Positions 9,355-17,969 of a DNA stretch of 58,234 bases are shown here, piece after piece. Every line of letters starts with the position of its first letter. Position 1 is the first letter of the stretch. The position numbers and the translations under genes are program-made. This stretch comes from Bacteroidales bacterium. GTDB lineage: Bacteria; Bacteroidota; Bacteroidia; Bacteroidales; P3. The stretch lies in NCBI GenBank assembly GCA_017428115.1, contig JAFRRK010000014.1:1-58234 (forward strand). Reading direction: 5' to 3'. A model generated the notes under the pieces. It was not told the origin of the DNA, did no database searches, and saw nothing but the letters and a program-made list of their open reading frames with translations.

Positions 9355-9787
9355 AAAAAAATAGCATTTCTTTGTTTTATTTTGCTTTTCTACTGGCTGT
9401 TGTTTCAATTGAGAATCGGTATAATTGGCAGCCGACCCCATTGTCACTTCATGGTTCTTTGCTCTTACTTCCTACTTCCTCCCGAGTTGCCTCCCTTTTT
9501 TGTTCGTCTCAGGAAGCGAAGGCACGACGAAGGGATGACGTGGGCTGTGGTATCATAGTTGTGCCGAAAAAGGGGGGTGAAAGCTCTGAGTCACGTTTCC
9601 AAGATGAATATAAACGGCCTTGATGTCAATGACAATAGAGATGTGTGCGTCACACCTGTAGGAGGGGGGTGGAATAGGCTTTATTTCGAGGATTTTCGAG
9701 TTGTTTTTCGGCAAAAAGAGGATGGGTGTGGTTGACTATGTATCAGCGGGAATAGCCATATTTTTTTCTGGTTTGAAAAAAAATATG
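9355..9787. other. Intergenic region with repeat sequences
   Basis: No gene is recognisable. It holds a reverse-oriented copy of a dispersed element (about 9477-9577) and a segment (9621-9680) similar to 281-342, sharing a TCAATGACAATAG-like core followed by GATG, TGCG and a G-rich run. Confidence 0.55.
9477..9577 (-). repeat. Dispersed intergenic element, copy A
   Basis: Read on the minus strand it runs TTTTTCGGCACAACTATG, then CCCTTCGTCGTGCCTTCG, CTTCCTGAGACGAA and GGGAGGCAACTCGGGAGG. The order and much of the sequence match the element at 20428-20610 (TTTTTCGGAACAATTATGG, CCTTCGTCGTGCCTTCG, CTTCCTGAAACGAAGG, GGAGGCAGGCCGGAGG). Confidence 0.6.
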
Positions 9788-9797
9788 TACTTTTGCA
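9788..9797 (+). promoter_or_regulatory. -7 box (TACTTTTG-CA) before the TPR-like gene
   Basis: A perfect TACTTTTGCA lies 34 bp before the preferred start codon at 9831. No TTG is seen at 19-bp spacing, but the -7 element is the strongest form found in this window. Confidence 0.75.
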
Positions 9798-9830
9798 GTT
9801 GTATTCTTTTGAATGAAAAGTCGCAATGTA

Positions 9831-10526
9831 ATGGATAAAAGTGCTTTCGACAGATGTATGGATCATCTGGAGAGCCTCACTCCCGAAGAATGGGGCGAGT
9901 TGCGTCGCGAGAGCGGCAGGTATCCCTATTCGGCGCCCTTGCAGGTGTTGTCGTTGCTGGCGGACAAGGCCAACAACGCGGCGCTGTGGGAGCAGCAGAC
10001 GCTGCCTCGCGTGATGCTGTATGTGCAGGATGCGGGCCGGCTGTATGAGCAGATGGACGCCCTAGGGAGTAGGGCAGAGGTGGTGAGGGAGGACGCGAAG
10101 GCTGAGAGGCCTGCGCCGAAGGAGGATGAGCTTGCTGCTGCGCCGACACAGGCGGCAGTGGGCGAGCCGGCAGATGAATCGTTTGATATATTGCAGGCAA
10201 TCAATTCCTATCAGGAGGTGTCGTTTAAGACGGCTCCAAAGAGTGTGATTTTGTCCAATTTTTTGGAAAAAGATGGCGGAATAACGCTTTCTGACAGCGG
10301 TTTTGAAGAGGTGTCGGTACAAGAATTGGGTAAAAAAAGTATTGCTACGAACGATTTGTTAGAGTCTGAAACTCTGGCTATTGTGCTTGAAAAGCAAGGT
10401 AAATACGCCCAAGCAATGGCCATGTTCGAAAAATTAATGCTTAATAATCCCGAAAAAAGTAGTACTTTTGCAGTTCGAATTGCTGCATTGAGAACGCTGA
10501 TTTCAGAGAATAATAAAAAGAATTAA
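9831..10526 (+). CDS. Conserved Bacteroidota protein with a TPR-like C-terminus
   Basis: The preferred start (9831, MDKSAFDRCMDHLESL) gives 231 residues; an in-frame ATG at 9813 would leave only about 10 nt of leader after the promoter. The N-terminal helical part is followed by an Ala/Pro/Glu-rich low-complexity linker (about residues 75-110) and a C-terminal helix pair: ETLAIVLEKQGKYAQAMAMF, then EKLMLNNPEKSSTFAVRI, typical of one tetratricopeptide unit. There is no signal peptide. The position directly before secG is a common Bacteroidales arrangement. The function is not known; a protein-protein interaction role is inferred from the TPR-like end only. Confidence 0.75.
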   Translation: MDKSAFDRCMDHLESLTPEEWGELRRESGRYPYSAPLQVLSLLADKANNAALWEQQTLPRVMLYVQDAGRLYEQMDALGSRAEVVREDAKAERPAPKEDELAAAPTQAAVGEPADESFDILQAINSYQEVSFKTAPKSVILSNFLEKDGGITLSDSGFEEVSVQELGKKSIATNDLLESETLAIVLEKQGKYAQAMAMFEKLMLNNPEKSSTFAVRIAALRTLISENNKKN

Positions 10527-10546
10527 TAATAAAATAAATACTACAC

Positions 10547-10897
10547 ATGTACACAGTTATTGTTATCCTTATCTTGCTTGTATGCCTTTTCTTGGCTGTC
10601 GCGGTGCTGGTTCAGAATTCAAAGGGTGGCGGATTGGCTGCCAACTTCAGTGCCCCCAACCAGATAATGGGTGTCCGTAAGACTACCGAGACTATCGAGA
10701 AAATCACCTGGGGTTTGGCAATTGCGTTGGCAGTGCTTTCGCTGGCCGCCACTATCGCAATTCCGCGCCACACTGTGGAGACTGAGATTTCGACAGAGGT
10801 GGATGTCAATGCCGCGAAAAGTGTTGCTCCCGCTCCTGCCGCCGCCACTACCGCCCCGATGGCTACTGACGTGGCTCCGGCTCCTGAGGCTGAGTAA
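10547..10897 (+). CDS. secG: Preprotein translocase subunit SecG
   Basis: The 116-residue protein has two transmembrane segments (about 3-22 and 57-78) joined by the SecG signature loop VQNSKGGGLAANF ... QIMGVRKTTETIEKITW. A low-complexity Ala/Pro/Thr tail follows, common in Bacteroidota SecG. SecG is an accessory subunit of the SecYEG channel in the inner membrane and promotes SecA-driven export. It lies 20 bp after the TPR-like gene, so the two probably form an operon ending at the terminator at 10918. Confidence 0.93.
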   Translation: MYTVIVILILLVCLFLAVAVLVQNSKGGGLAANFSAPNQIMGVRKTTETIEKITWGLAIALAVLSLAATIAIPRHTVETEISTEVDVNAAKSVAPAPAAATTAPMATDVAPAPEAE

Positions 10898-10917
10898 TCG
10901 TTAAGTCGAGCTGATAT

Positions 10918-10956
10918 AAGGAGATTCGCCTCGGTGGGCGAACCTCCTTTTTTGTA
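10918..10956 (+). terminator. Terminator after secG
   Basis: AAGGAG-A-TTCGCC pairs with GGCGAA-C-CTCCTT with one internal mismatch (10918-10949), followed by a run of T. Confidence 0.85.
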
Positions 10957-11029
10957 ATATCTTGGTGTGCCCTGCTTTCTGGCACGGGTCAGATGCAAAG
11001 GCGGTGAATGAGCTATAATTGAACGTTTT

Positions 11030-11077
11030 CGTTAAGCCGAGCTCAGACAAGCTTGCTTGTATGCCGAGGCGAGAAAA
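11030..11077. repeat. Nested palindrome upstream of the helicase gene
   Basis: The outer arms CGTTTTC and GAGAAAACG enclose AAGCCGAGCTC and an inner ACAAGC/GCTTGT hairpin. The motif CGTTAAGYCGAGCT occurs here and again at about 10899-10912. It could be a structured RNA leader or a dispersed repeat; nothing decides between them. Confidence 0.4.
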
Positions 11078-11111
11078 CGACTGATAAAGTCGAACCATTT
11101 AATCCACCCAC

Positions 11112-12539
11112 TTGAACCACGTTGTAAGACATATACTTTCGCATTTTCCACACCAGCCTACTGCCGGTCAGCAGGCGGCTTGTGAGGCAATGGTGGAGTT
11201 TCTCTATGATGCCGACCCGTTGGCTGCGTTTGTGCTGACAGGCTATGCCGGTACGGGAAAGACGTCGTTGGTCAGCGCACTAATCCAGTCGGCCCCTGCA
11301 TTGCATATCAAGACACTGCTTCTTGCCCCTACGGGCAGGGCCGCTAAGGTGTTGGCAGGCTATTCGGGACAGCCCGCATACACTATTCATAAGCGAATCT
11401 ACCAGACCTATATGATGCCGGACGGCATGGTGCGCATGGGGCGGGGGCAGAATAAGCATACTTACACCCTATTTATTGTAGATGAGGCTTCGATGATAGG
11501 TGTTTCGGATGGTGGGGTGGAGCGCCGCAATTTGCTGGAAGACTTGGTCGACTATGTTGCAGAGGGGAGTCATTGCCGGTTGATGTTCATCGGCGACGAG
11601 GCTCAGCTTCCTCCTGTGGGAGCTACTGAGAGTCCTGCGCTAAGCATTGATTATCTTAGGGGATTCTTCCACCTCAAGGTGCACCATTACCGTCTCACCG
11701 AAGTGGTGAGGCAGCAGCATCTGTCAGGCATCCTCTATAACGCCACCTTGCTGCGTAGTAAGTTTGTTACATTGGCTGAGGGTGACGAACTACACCTGCC
11801 ATTGTTTGACTTGGAGGGATATGATGACTGTGTGAGGCTGTCGGGAGCCGATTTGCAAGAGGTGCTAAATCAGGAGTATGGCGACGGTCGTTTGGAACAG
11901 GTGGCTGTCATAACGCGTAGCAACAAACGTGCCAATCTTTTTAATCAAGAAATACGCAACAGGGTGCTCTATCGCGAGGAGGAGGTGAACGCCGGCGATT
12001 ATCTGATGGTGGTGAAAAACAATTACTATTGGCTAGATGCCGACAGCGAGATAGGCTTTATTGCCAATGGTGATATAGTGGAGGTGCTCAGTGTTCGCAA
12101 CCGCCAGGAGCTGTATGGTTTTCACTTTGTAGATGCCACCTTGCGCTTTGTGGATTATCCCCAAATGGATTCTGTGGACTGCAAGATGGTGCTGGAGACA
12201 TTGCACAGCCAGTCGCCCTCGCTCACCGCAGAGGAGTCGCACCGACTGTTCGATTCTGTGGCTGAAGATTATGCCGATATGCCCTTGAAGGCCGACCGGC
12301 TCAGGGCTATCAGGCAAAACCCCTACTATAATGCCTTGCAAGTGAAGTTCTCATACGCCCTTACATGCCATAAGACACAGGGCGGGCAGTGGGATACGGT
12401 AATCATTGACCAAGGTTATCTGACCGATGACATGCTGGATAGGGAATATCTGAGGTGGCTCTATACGGCTGTCACACGTGCGAGGAATAAGGTATACCTG
12501 CTTAATTTCGAAGACAAATTTTTTGAGGGGGATAAATAA
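11112..12539 (+). CDS. RecD-like ATP-dependent DNA helicase
   Basis: The 475-residue protein carries superfamily 1 helicase motifs in order: Walker A GYAGTGKTS (about 44-52), Ia LLLAPTGRAAKV, Walker B LFIVDEASMIG, motif III LMFIGDEAQLPPVG, and the C-terminal CHKTQGGQWDTVII and LYTAVTRAR. This matches the RecD/PIF1-like helicases common in Bacteroidota. No RecB or RecC is present, so a RecBCD role should not be assumed. The start is a TTG at 11112; an in-frame TAA four codons upstream rules out an earlier start, and the product length fits the family. It ends 47 bp before the sigma-54 gene. Confidence 0.85.
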   Translation: MNHVVRHILSHFPHQPTAGQQAACEAMVEFLYDADPLAAFVLTGYAGTGKTSLVSALIQSAPALHIKTLLLAPTGRAAKVLAGYSGQPAYTIHKRIYQTYMMPDGMVRMGRGQNKHTYTLFIVDEASMIGVSDGGVERRNLLEDLVDYVAEGSHCRLMFIGDEAQLPPVGATESPALSIDYLRGFFHLKVHHYRLTEVVRQQHLSGILYNATLLRSKFVTLAEGDELHLPLFDLEGYDDCVRLSGADLQEVLNQEYGDGRLEQVAVITRSNKRANLFNQEIRNRVLYREEEVNAGDYLMVVKNNYYWLDADSEIGFIANGDIVEVLSVRNRQELYGFHFVDATLRFVDYPQMDSVDCKMVLETLHSQSPSLTAEESHRLFDSVAEDYADMPLKADRLRAIRQNPYYNALQVKFSYALTCHKTQGGQWDTVIIDQGYLTDDMLDREYLRWLYTAVTRARNKVYLLNFEDKFFEGDK

Positions 12540-12586
12540 TAAATAATGTTAATTGCAGTTATTGAAACAAAAACTCCCCGTTAATT

Positions 12587-15067
12587 ATGAAGAGTACCCA
12601 ACGTCAGACCATGAAACTTCAGCAGAAGCTGTCGCCCCAGCAGATACTGCTGATGCAGCTGGTGCAGCTGCCTGTAACCACGTTGGAACAGCGTATCAAG
12701 GAGGAGGTTGAGAAGAATCCAGTGTTGGAGGAATCGCCTACCCCGTCTGACACACCCGAGCCGTTGCCCGATGACGAGTTTGAGCAGGACGACCGTGACG
12801 ACCTCATCAGTATGGACACAGACGACGACGACTACAGCTATCGCGAGCGCGTGGAACGTGATAAAAATGCCGACCCATATGAGACGGTGTTGGTGTCGGA
12901 GGTCTCTTTCTTCGAGACACTGTTTGAACAATTGGAGATGAAAGACCTTACCGATAGGCAGCGTGCCATTGCGCAGGAAATCGTTGGAAGCCTCGACGAT
13001 GCCGGCTATGTGAGCCGCAGCACCGACCTTATTGCCAACGACCTTGCCTTTACTCAAGGTATAGAGGTGTCGCCACAAGAGGTGAAGGATGTGCTTGCCA
13101 TTGTGCAACAGCTCGATCCCCCTGGCATTGCGGCCCGCAACCTCCAAGAGTGTCTCTCGATACAACTGCATCGTAGCGAACAGCAAGACGATGCCACCCG
13201 ATGGGCAATACTGGTGATAGATCGCTGTTTCGACCCCTTTGTCAACCACAACTACAATCGCGTCATGGAGGTTTTGCACTTTGACGAAGAACAGTTGCAT
13301 GCCGCCACCGAGCGCATCCGTAGCCTCAATCCCAAGCCGGGGTCAGGGCAAAATGATACAGCCCGTTCACACTATATAGTACCCGACTTTATCGTCACTC
13401 GTCACGACGACGAGTTGCAGCTCATGCTCAACGACGGACACTTGCCGCAACTGCAGTTGGATGTCTATTATCAGGACATGCTGCAGCACTATTCCTCCAT
13501 CAGCCATCCCTCAAAAGGAGAGAAGGAAACGGTGGACTTTCTGCGCGAAAAGACCGAGAACGCAAACCTCCTGATAGACACACTGCGCCAACGCCATGTG
13601 ACCATGTTGCGTGTGATGACTGCCATCCTCCGTCGGCAGAAACGTTTCTTCCTCACTGGCGACAATGCAAATCTCAACCCCCTATTGCAGCGCGACATAG
13701 CTGAGGATACCGGCTACGAACTCTCGACCATTTCGCGCGTGGTGAACAGCAAATATGTCCAAACCGAATTCGGCACATTCCTCCTCAAAGAGTGCTTCTC
13801 CCACTCCATCGTCAACGAAGAAGGCGAGGAGGTGGCTACAGAGACCATACGTAGGATACTGCAAGACACAGTTGATGCCGAGGATAAGCGCAACCCGCTT
13901 AGCGACGAGGCTCTAGCACGTGTCCTTAACGAAAAAGGCTATCCTGTGGCGCGTCGCACGGTGGCCAAATATCGCGACATGTTGGGCATTCCTGTCTGCC
14001 GGTTGCGACGTGCACTTAAGCTTATTGTGTGGCTGGCGTTGCTGGGTTTAGGAACAGGAACCCATGCCCAACAACCCAAAGAGAGCTATTTCGACTCTGT
14101 GGTCAACGCCCGCATACGTGAGGGGCAGGCCAAATCGCGTGTGCAGCCAGCCGCCAAAGGGAAAAAACAGGGCAGTCAGAATGCACGCAATGAGGGTGCG
14201 CTCGAAATACATGAGCAAGAACCCGACCCCAACATTATTGATACAGCCCTTGCCAGTGGCGACGAGCTGATAGACATCATGTACAACGCCACCCTGCCCC
14301 CTCCCTCCGCCCTCTGGTATGGACGTAACCTTTCTGGGTCGCATGTGAGGTTGGTCAACCTCTCTATGGACTCGCTGCCCGATGAGATATCCATCAACCT
14401 GCTCAAGGCTGATGAGAAATTCTGTTTCCCCGTCAAGAACGTCATCACCTCCCCTTATGGATGGCGTTGGAACCGTCCCCACCGTGGAGTAGACATCCGT
14501 CTCAAAACGGGCGAACCTGTGCGTTCAGCCTTCAATGGGGTGGTGCGCATTGCCCGTCCGATGGGTGCCTACGGCAACCTTGTGGTGGTGCGCCACTACA
14601 ACGGACTTGAGACCGTATATGGTCACCTCTCTAAAATCAATGTCAAGCCGATGCAGGTTGTGGCAGCCGGTCAGACTCTCGGTCTGGGCGGCAGCACGGG
14701 CCGCTCCACCGGTCCCCACCTTCACTTTGAGGTGCGCTTCCAATACGAACCCTTCGACCCCGAGTGGATACTTGATTTCACCAACTATACTCTTCGCACA
14801 CGCCGCCTATATCTCGACAAGACCTACTTCGGCATTCGCAAGCCTCGCAGTGGCGAAGCCCTTGCCTACAAGGCCGATAAGAGCATCATCCCCGAGGAAC
14901 AGGCAGCCACAAGGTCCGCTTCCGGCAAACCCGTATATGCAAGCCTCAAAAAAGGCGAAACCATCGAATCCTTTGCCAAGCGCAACTACACCACTGCCGA
15001 CAAAGTGCGCCAGCTTAATCCTGACATGAAGAAACCCAAATCCGGCACCCGCCTCCGTGTGAGATGA
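12587..15067 (+). CDS. rpoN: Sigma-54 factor fused to an M23/LysM peptidase
   Basis: One uninterrupted 826-codon frame contains two complete proteins. Residues 1-477 are a full sigma-54: region I (KLQQKLSPQQILLMQLVQLP), an acidic region II, the core-binding region with LQQLDPPGIAARNLQECL, and the RpoN box ARRTVAKYR (455-463) ending at RLRRAL. Residues 478-494 (KLIVWLALLGLGTGTHAQ) look like a signal peptide or signal anchor. Residues about 614-715 are an M23 metallopeptidase (HRGVDI, YGHLSKI, GPHLHFEVRF). Residues 785-826 are LysM-like. RpoN recruits RNA polymerase to -24/-12 promoters, and M23 enzymes cut peptidoglycan cross-links. An internal ATG (13979) or GTG (14027) could give a separate exported peptidase, but the sigma part has no stop codon of its own. 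Confidence 0.85.
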   Translation: MKSTQRQTMKLQQKLSPQQILLMQLVQLPVTTLEQRIKEEVEKNPVLEESPTPSDTPEPLPDDEFEQDDRDDLISMDTDDDDYSYRERVERDKNADPYETVLVSEVSFFETLFEQLEMKDLTDRQRAIAQEIVGSLDDAGYVSRSTDLIANDLAFTQGIEVSPQEVKDVLAIVQQLDPPGIAARNLQECLSIQLHRSEQQDDATRWAILVIDRCFDPFVNHNYNRVMEVLHFDEEQLHAATERIRSLNPKPGSGQNDTARSHYIVPDFIVTRHDDELQLMLNDGHLPQLQLDVYYQDMLQHYSSISHPSKGEKETVDFLREKTENANLLIDTLRQRHVTMLRVMTAILRRQKRFFLTGDNANLNPLLQRDIAEDTGYELSTISRVVNSKYVQTEFGTFLLKECFSHSIVNEEGEEVATETIRRILQDTVDAEDKRNPLSDEALARVLNEKGYPVARRTVAKYRDMLGIPVCRLRRALKLIVWLALLGLGTGTHAQQPKESYFDSVVNARIREGQAKSRVQPAAKGKKQGSQNARNEGALEIHEQEPDPNIIDTALASGDELIDIMYNATLPPPSALWYGRNLSGSHVRLVNLSMDSLPDEISINLLKADEKFCFPVKNVITSPYGWRWNRPHRGVDIRLKTGEPVRSAFNGVVRIARPMGAYGNLVVVRHYNGLETVYGHLSKINVKPMQVVAAGQTLGLGGSTGRSTGPHLHFEVRFQYEPFDPEWILDFTNYTLRTRRLYLDKTYFGIRKPRSGEALAYKADKSIIPEEQAATRSASGKPVYASLKKGETIESFAKRNYTTADKVRQLNPDMKKPKSGTRLRVR

Positions 15068-15190
15068 TTGTCGGCAACTTCCAGAGGCATAGATTATAAA
15101 CACGAATCTCACTAATAATCTGACAAATTGATAATCGTGTTCAAGAAAAAAACGAATGGTTAGTACTTTCCTAGTGTAAAGAATAAAGAA

Positions 15191-16132
15191 ATGAAAATAG
15201 TCTTCATGGGTACACCCCACTTTGCAGTCGCCTCTCTCCAAGCCATCTGCGATGCAGGCCATCATGTTGTAGGCGTTGTCACCGTTCCCGACCGACCCAC
15301 TGGCCGTGGGCTTAAAATCACCTATTCCCCTGTCAAGCAGTATGCTCTCGACCATCAGCTGCCCCTTCTACAGCCTGAGCGACTCCGCGACCCCCAATTC
15401 CTTGTTGCCCTCCAGTCGTGGCAGGCCGACCTCTTTGTTGTTGTGGCCTTCCGTATGCTGCCCGAGTGCGTGTGGTCCATGCCACCCTTAGGCACCTTCA
15501 ACCTCCATGCCTCGCTGCTGCCGCAATACCGTGGTGCCGCACCCATCAACTGGGCCATCATCAATGGCGAGCAACAAACCGGCGTCACCACCTTCCTCCT
15601 CAACCAACATATCGACCAAGGCTCCATCCTGCTTCAAGAGTCAACCCCCATCACCCCCGACGACGATGCAGCCACTCTTCACGACCGCCTGGCCGACATG
15701 GGCAGTCGCCTTGTAGTGCGTACCATCCAAGGCCTTGCCGACGCCTCCCTCACACCCCGTCCGCAGCCCTCCTGTAGCCAACTCCGTCCGGCACCAAAGA
15801 TTTTCAAACCCCACTGCGCCATTCCCTGGCAGCTGGACGGCCAAGCCATTGTCAATTTCGTGCGGGGCCTCTCGCCCTATCCCGCCGCCACCATGCAGAT
15901 GCTCGACAACAAAGGTACCCTCCAGCAACTCAAAATCTACCAAGTGGCATTTCAGCCCGCTCCACACAGTCGTGTGAGCGAGCTCCTCACCGATGGCAAA
16001 ACCTATCAAAAAGTCGGCGTATCCGACGGCTATATCCACATTTTAAGCCTTCAGCTCAGCGGCAAAAAGCGAATCTCAGTGACTGAATTCCTTCGTGGTT
16101 ACGATCTAACCAATTGGAAAGTAGTAATGTAG
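15191..16132 (+). CDS. fmt: Methionyl-tRNA formyltransferase
   Basis: The 313-residue protein starts with MKIVFMGTPHFAVASLQAI and carries the formyl-transfer site (FNLHASLLPQYRGAAPINWA) and the C-terminal tRNA-binding domain with INFVRGLSPYPAA-like sequence (about 215-310). It uses 10-formyltetrahydrofolate to formylate initiator Met-tRNA in the cytoplasm. The usual partner def (peptide deformylase) is not adjacent. About 120 bp of AT-rich spacer with a CACGA/TCGTG inverted motif separates it from the sigma-54/M23 gene. Confidence 0.95.
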   Translation: MKIVFMGTPHFAVASLQAICDAGHHVVGVVTVPDRPTGRGLKITYSPVKQYALDHQLPLLQPERLRDPQFLVALQSWQADLFVVVAFRMLPECVWSMPPLGTFNLHASLLPQYRGAAPINWAIINGEQQTGVTTFLLNQHIDQGSILLQESTPITPDDDAATLHDRLADMGSRLVVRTIQGLADASLTPRPQPSCSQLRPAPKIFKPHCAIPWQLDGQAIVNFVRGLSPYPAATMQMLDNKGTLQQLKIYQVAFQPAPHSRVSELLTDGKTYQKVGVSDGYIHILSLQLSGKKRISVTEFLRGYDLTNWKVVM

Positions 16133-16176
16133 CGAGTGTGCTTGTTTTTTTAACAAAATATTTTTCAACAAATATG

Positions 16177-16206
16177 TTGGCATAAAATAAAAAATCAGTA
16201 TATTTG
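16177..16206 (+). promoter_or_regulatory. Consensus promoter of the HU gene
   Basis: TTG (16177-16179), exactly 19 bp, then TATATTTG (16199-16206) and CA. An in-frame TTG at 16204 lies within the -7 box, so it cannot be the translation start; the ATG at 16249 is used instead. Confidence 0.85.
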
Positions 16207-16248
16207 CAGCCGCAAACACACAGTTATAAACCTTATAAAAATAACACT

Positions 16249-16509
16249 ATGAACAAAACCGAATTAGTTGCCGCAATGGCTGAAAAAGCCGGGCTGAGCA
16301 AAGTAGATGCAGGCAAAGCACTCAACGCCTATATCGACGTTGTCAAGGAACAGCTTGCCAAGGGTGAGAAAGTCTCACTCATTGGCTTTGGCACCTTTGG
16401 AGTAGTAGACCGTCCCGCACGCACAGGGCGCAACCCTCGCACGGGCAAAACTATCAAGATTGCCGCCAAGCGGAGTGCCAAGTTCAAGGCTGGCAAGGGA
16501 CTCATCTAG
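16249..16509 (+). CDS. HU-family DNA-binding protein
   Basis: The 86-residue protein begins MNKTELVAAMAEKAGLSK and contains the HU signature GEKVSLIGFGTFGVVDRPAR, the TGRNPRTGKTI beta-arm and the KFKAGKGL end. HU is a small homodimeric nucleoid protein that bends DNA. The start follows a consensus promoter by about 40 nt. A very strong terminator lies within 65 bp of the stop and overlaps the end of the convergent MFS gene. Confidence 0.93.
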   Translation: MNKTELVAAMAEKAGLSKVDAGKALNAYIDVVKEQLAKGEKVSLIGFGTFGVVDRPARTGRNPRTGKTIKIAAKRSAKFKAGKGLI

Positions 16510-16534
16510 TTCCCTTCTCCCCACCAGTTAGAAC

Positions 16535-17719
16535 TCACAGCGAGGAGGATGCCGCAGGGGCATCCTCCTCGCTATTTTTAGGGGGTAGGGCATGATGTTT
16601 ACGTGTCATAAACACTTGGCACAAGAACAGTCCACCAATACCTACCGCCACCCAATAGGGCGTGCAGCCCAACCTCTCAGCCAGAGGGGTGACTATTAGT
16701 GGCGACAGAAACTGCCCTAAGTAGAGCGATGCAGAAATGAGCGGCATCACCGTCACGGCCGCCTCTCTTCCCCCCTTGATGCTGGCAATGGTGTTCACAT
16801 ACGGTACTCCTGCCCCATTGGCGATGCCTATCAGTGCCGACCCAGCTATCATCCCCATCCAGCCGCCCACTTGTGCCAACGTGGCATAGCCTGCGATAAA
16901 AAACAGCGGTGCCACATACTTCATCCCCCTCCGCATGTGCGTCATCAGCCACCCAAACAGCAGCCCTATGACTAATGCCACCATGTCCAGCCCCACCATT
17001 ATCAGCGTTGTGGACATAGGCTCGATGCCGGCGTCATGTGCCGTAAGGGCAAAGTTAGTAGGGTAGACAAAGAAGAGTACCATGATAAAAAGCATTGCAG
17101 TCACCGACGGGTGAAACCGCAATAAAGTGCTCGCCCTGATGCTGCTACCCTTAGCGGCTATCCTCTCGTTGGGCAGTTGCGTGGCTACCAATATCATTGC
17201 CACTATCCCTGCCAGATACACCAAGAAGGCATAATTCCATCCCACTGTGGCCAGCACACCTGCCAACAGCGTCGCCACCACTCCGCCCATCTGGTTCATC
17301 GCTGCCGACAAACCCATCAGGCGGCTCTGCATTCTAGGTGGAAAATAGTAGCTCAGCAGTCCAGTCGACAATGGCATTATCAAACCCACACTTATGCCCA
17401 GTAGCGAGCGCAGTACCAACAGCAGCACCATGTTGTCTGCAAAAAAAGCCCCCGTACCTGCTGCCACATAAAGTACAAGTCCGGTCAATGCCAATGTCCT
17501 AGTTTTCATCAGTCGGCACAATGGCCTAAACAGGAAGGTAGTAATAATGATAAACAGAGCTGGAAGGCTTACCACAAGTTGCACTGTCATCGGACTGTAC
17601 CGTGCAAAATGTTCGCGTACTGCACCCAAGGCAGGTGCCACTGCTGCGCCTGCCATAACCGTGAGCAAGCTGATGGATAGAATGGCCCACGTAAGGCCAC
17701 GCATACTGTTCTTCTTCAT
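16535..17719 (-). CDS. MFS transporter
   Basis: The 394-residue protein has about twelve hydrophobic segments. The first starts at residue 8 (LTWAILSISLLTVMAGAAVA), with basic loops such as RPLCRLMKTRT after the second segment and a central loop near residues 190-205. It belongs to the drug:H+ antiporter-like MFS proteins; the substrate cannot be predicted. The last codons, an acidic Ser/Ala tail (SEEDAPAASSSL), are encoded by the terminator hairpin of the convergent HU gene. A -7 box lies about 105 bp upstream of the start. Confidence 0.85.
   Translation of the reverse strand: MKKNSMRGLTWAILSISLLTVMAGAAVAPALGAVREHFARYSPMTVQLVVSLPALFIIITTFLFRPLCRLMKTRTLALTGLVLYVAAGTGAFFADNMVLLLVLRSLLGISVGLIMPLSTGLLSYYFPPRMQSRLMGLSAAMNQMGGVVATLLAGVLATVGWNYAFLVYLAGIVAMILVATQLPNERIAAKGSSIRASTLLRFHPSVTAMLFIMVLFFVYPTNFALTAHDAGIEPMSTTLIMVGLDMVALVIGLLFGWLMTHMRRGMKYVAPLFFIAGYATLAQVGGWMGMIAGSALIGIANGAGVPYVNTIASIKGGREAAVTVMPLISASLYLGQFLSPLIVTPLAERLGCTPYWVAVGIGGLFLCQVFMTRKHHALPPKNSEEDAPAASSSL
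16539..16580 (+). terminator. HU terminator inside the MFS coding end
   Basis: A perfect 15-bp stem (AGCGAGGAGGATGCC at 16539-16553 with its complement at 16559-16573) has a five-base loop and is followed by ATTTTT. It lies entirely inside the MFS reading frame, whose stop is at 16535. Confidence 0.85.
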
Positions 17720-17824
17720 GATAGATACGAAGTTTTTTTGTTAATAAAAGTAGTGGAGTGATATGATCTACCAATCAGGAGAACAAGACCTTTCGCACAA
17801 AAATGTGCTCTATGTTTCCGAGTG

Positions 17825-17832
17825 CAAAGATA
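17825..17832 (-). promoter_or_regulatory. -7 box (TATCTTTG) for the MFS gene
   Basis: The minus strand reads TATCTTTGCA about 105 bp upstream of the MFS start codon at 17719. It lies between the S46 terminator and the MFS gene. Confidence 0.65.
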
Positions 17833-17899
17833 CACAAAAAAATCGTTCCAATAAAAAAAACAATCACTTCTTTCACGCCCACCCATGAGGGCAGACCTC

Positions 17900-17937
17900 A
17901 AAAAAAAGGACGGGCTCCTCACACAAGGAGCCCGTCC
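17900..17937 (-). terminator. Terminator of the S46 peptidase gene
   Basis: On the minus strand GGACGGGCTCCT pairs perfectly with AGGAGCCCGTCC around a six-base loop and is followed by eight T (17907-17900). It lies 33 bp after the S46 stop codon. Confidence 0.9.
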
Positions 17938-17969
17938 CTTCTCACTCTCCACAGAGAGTATTTTTACAT

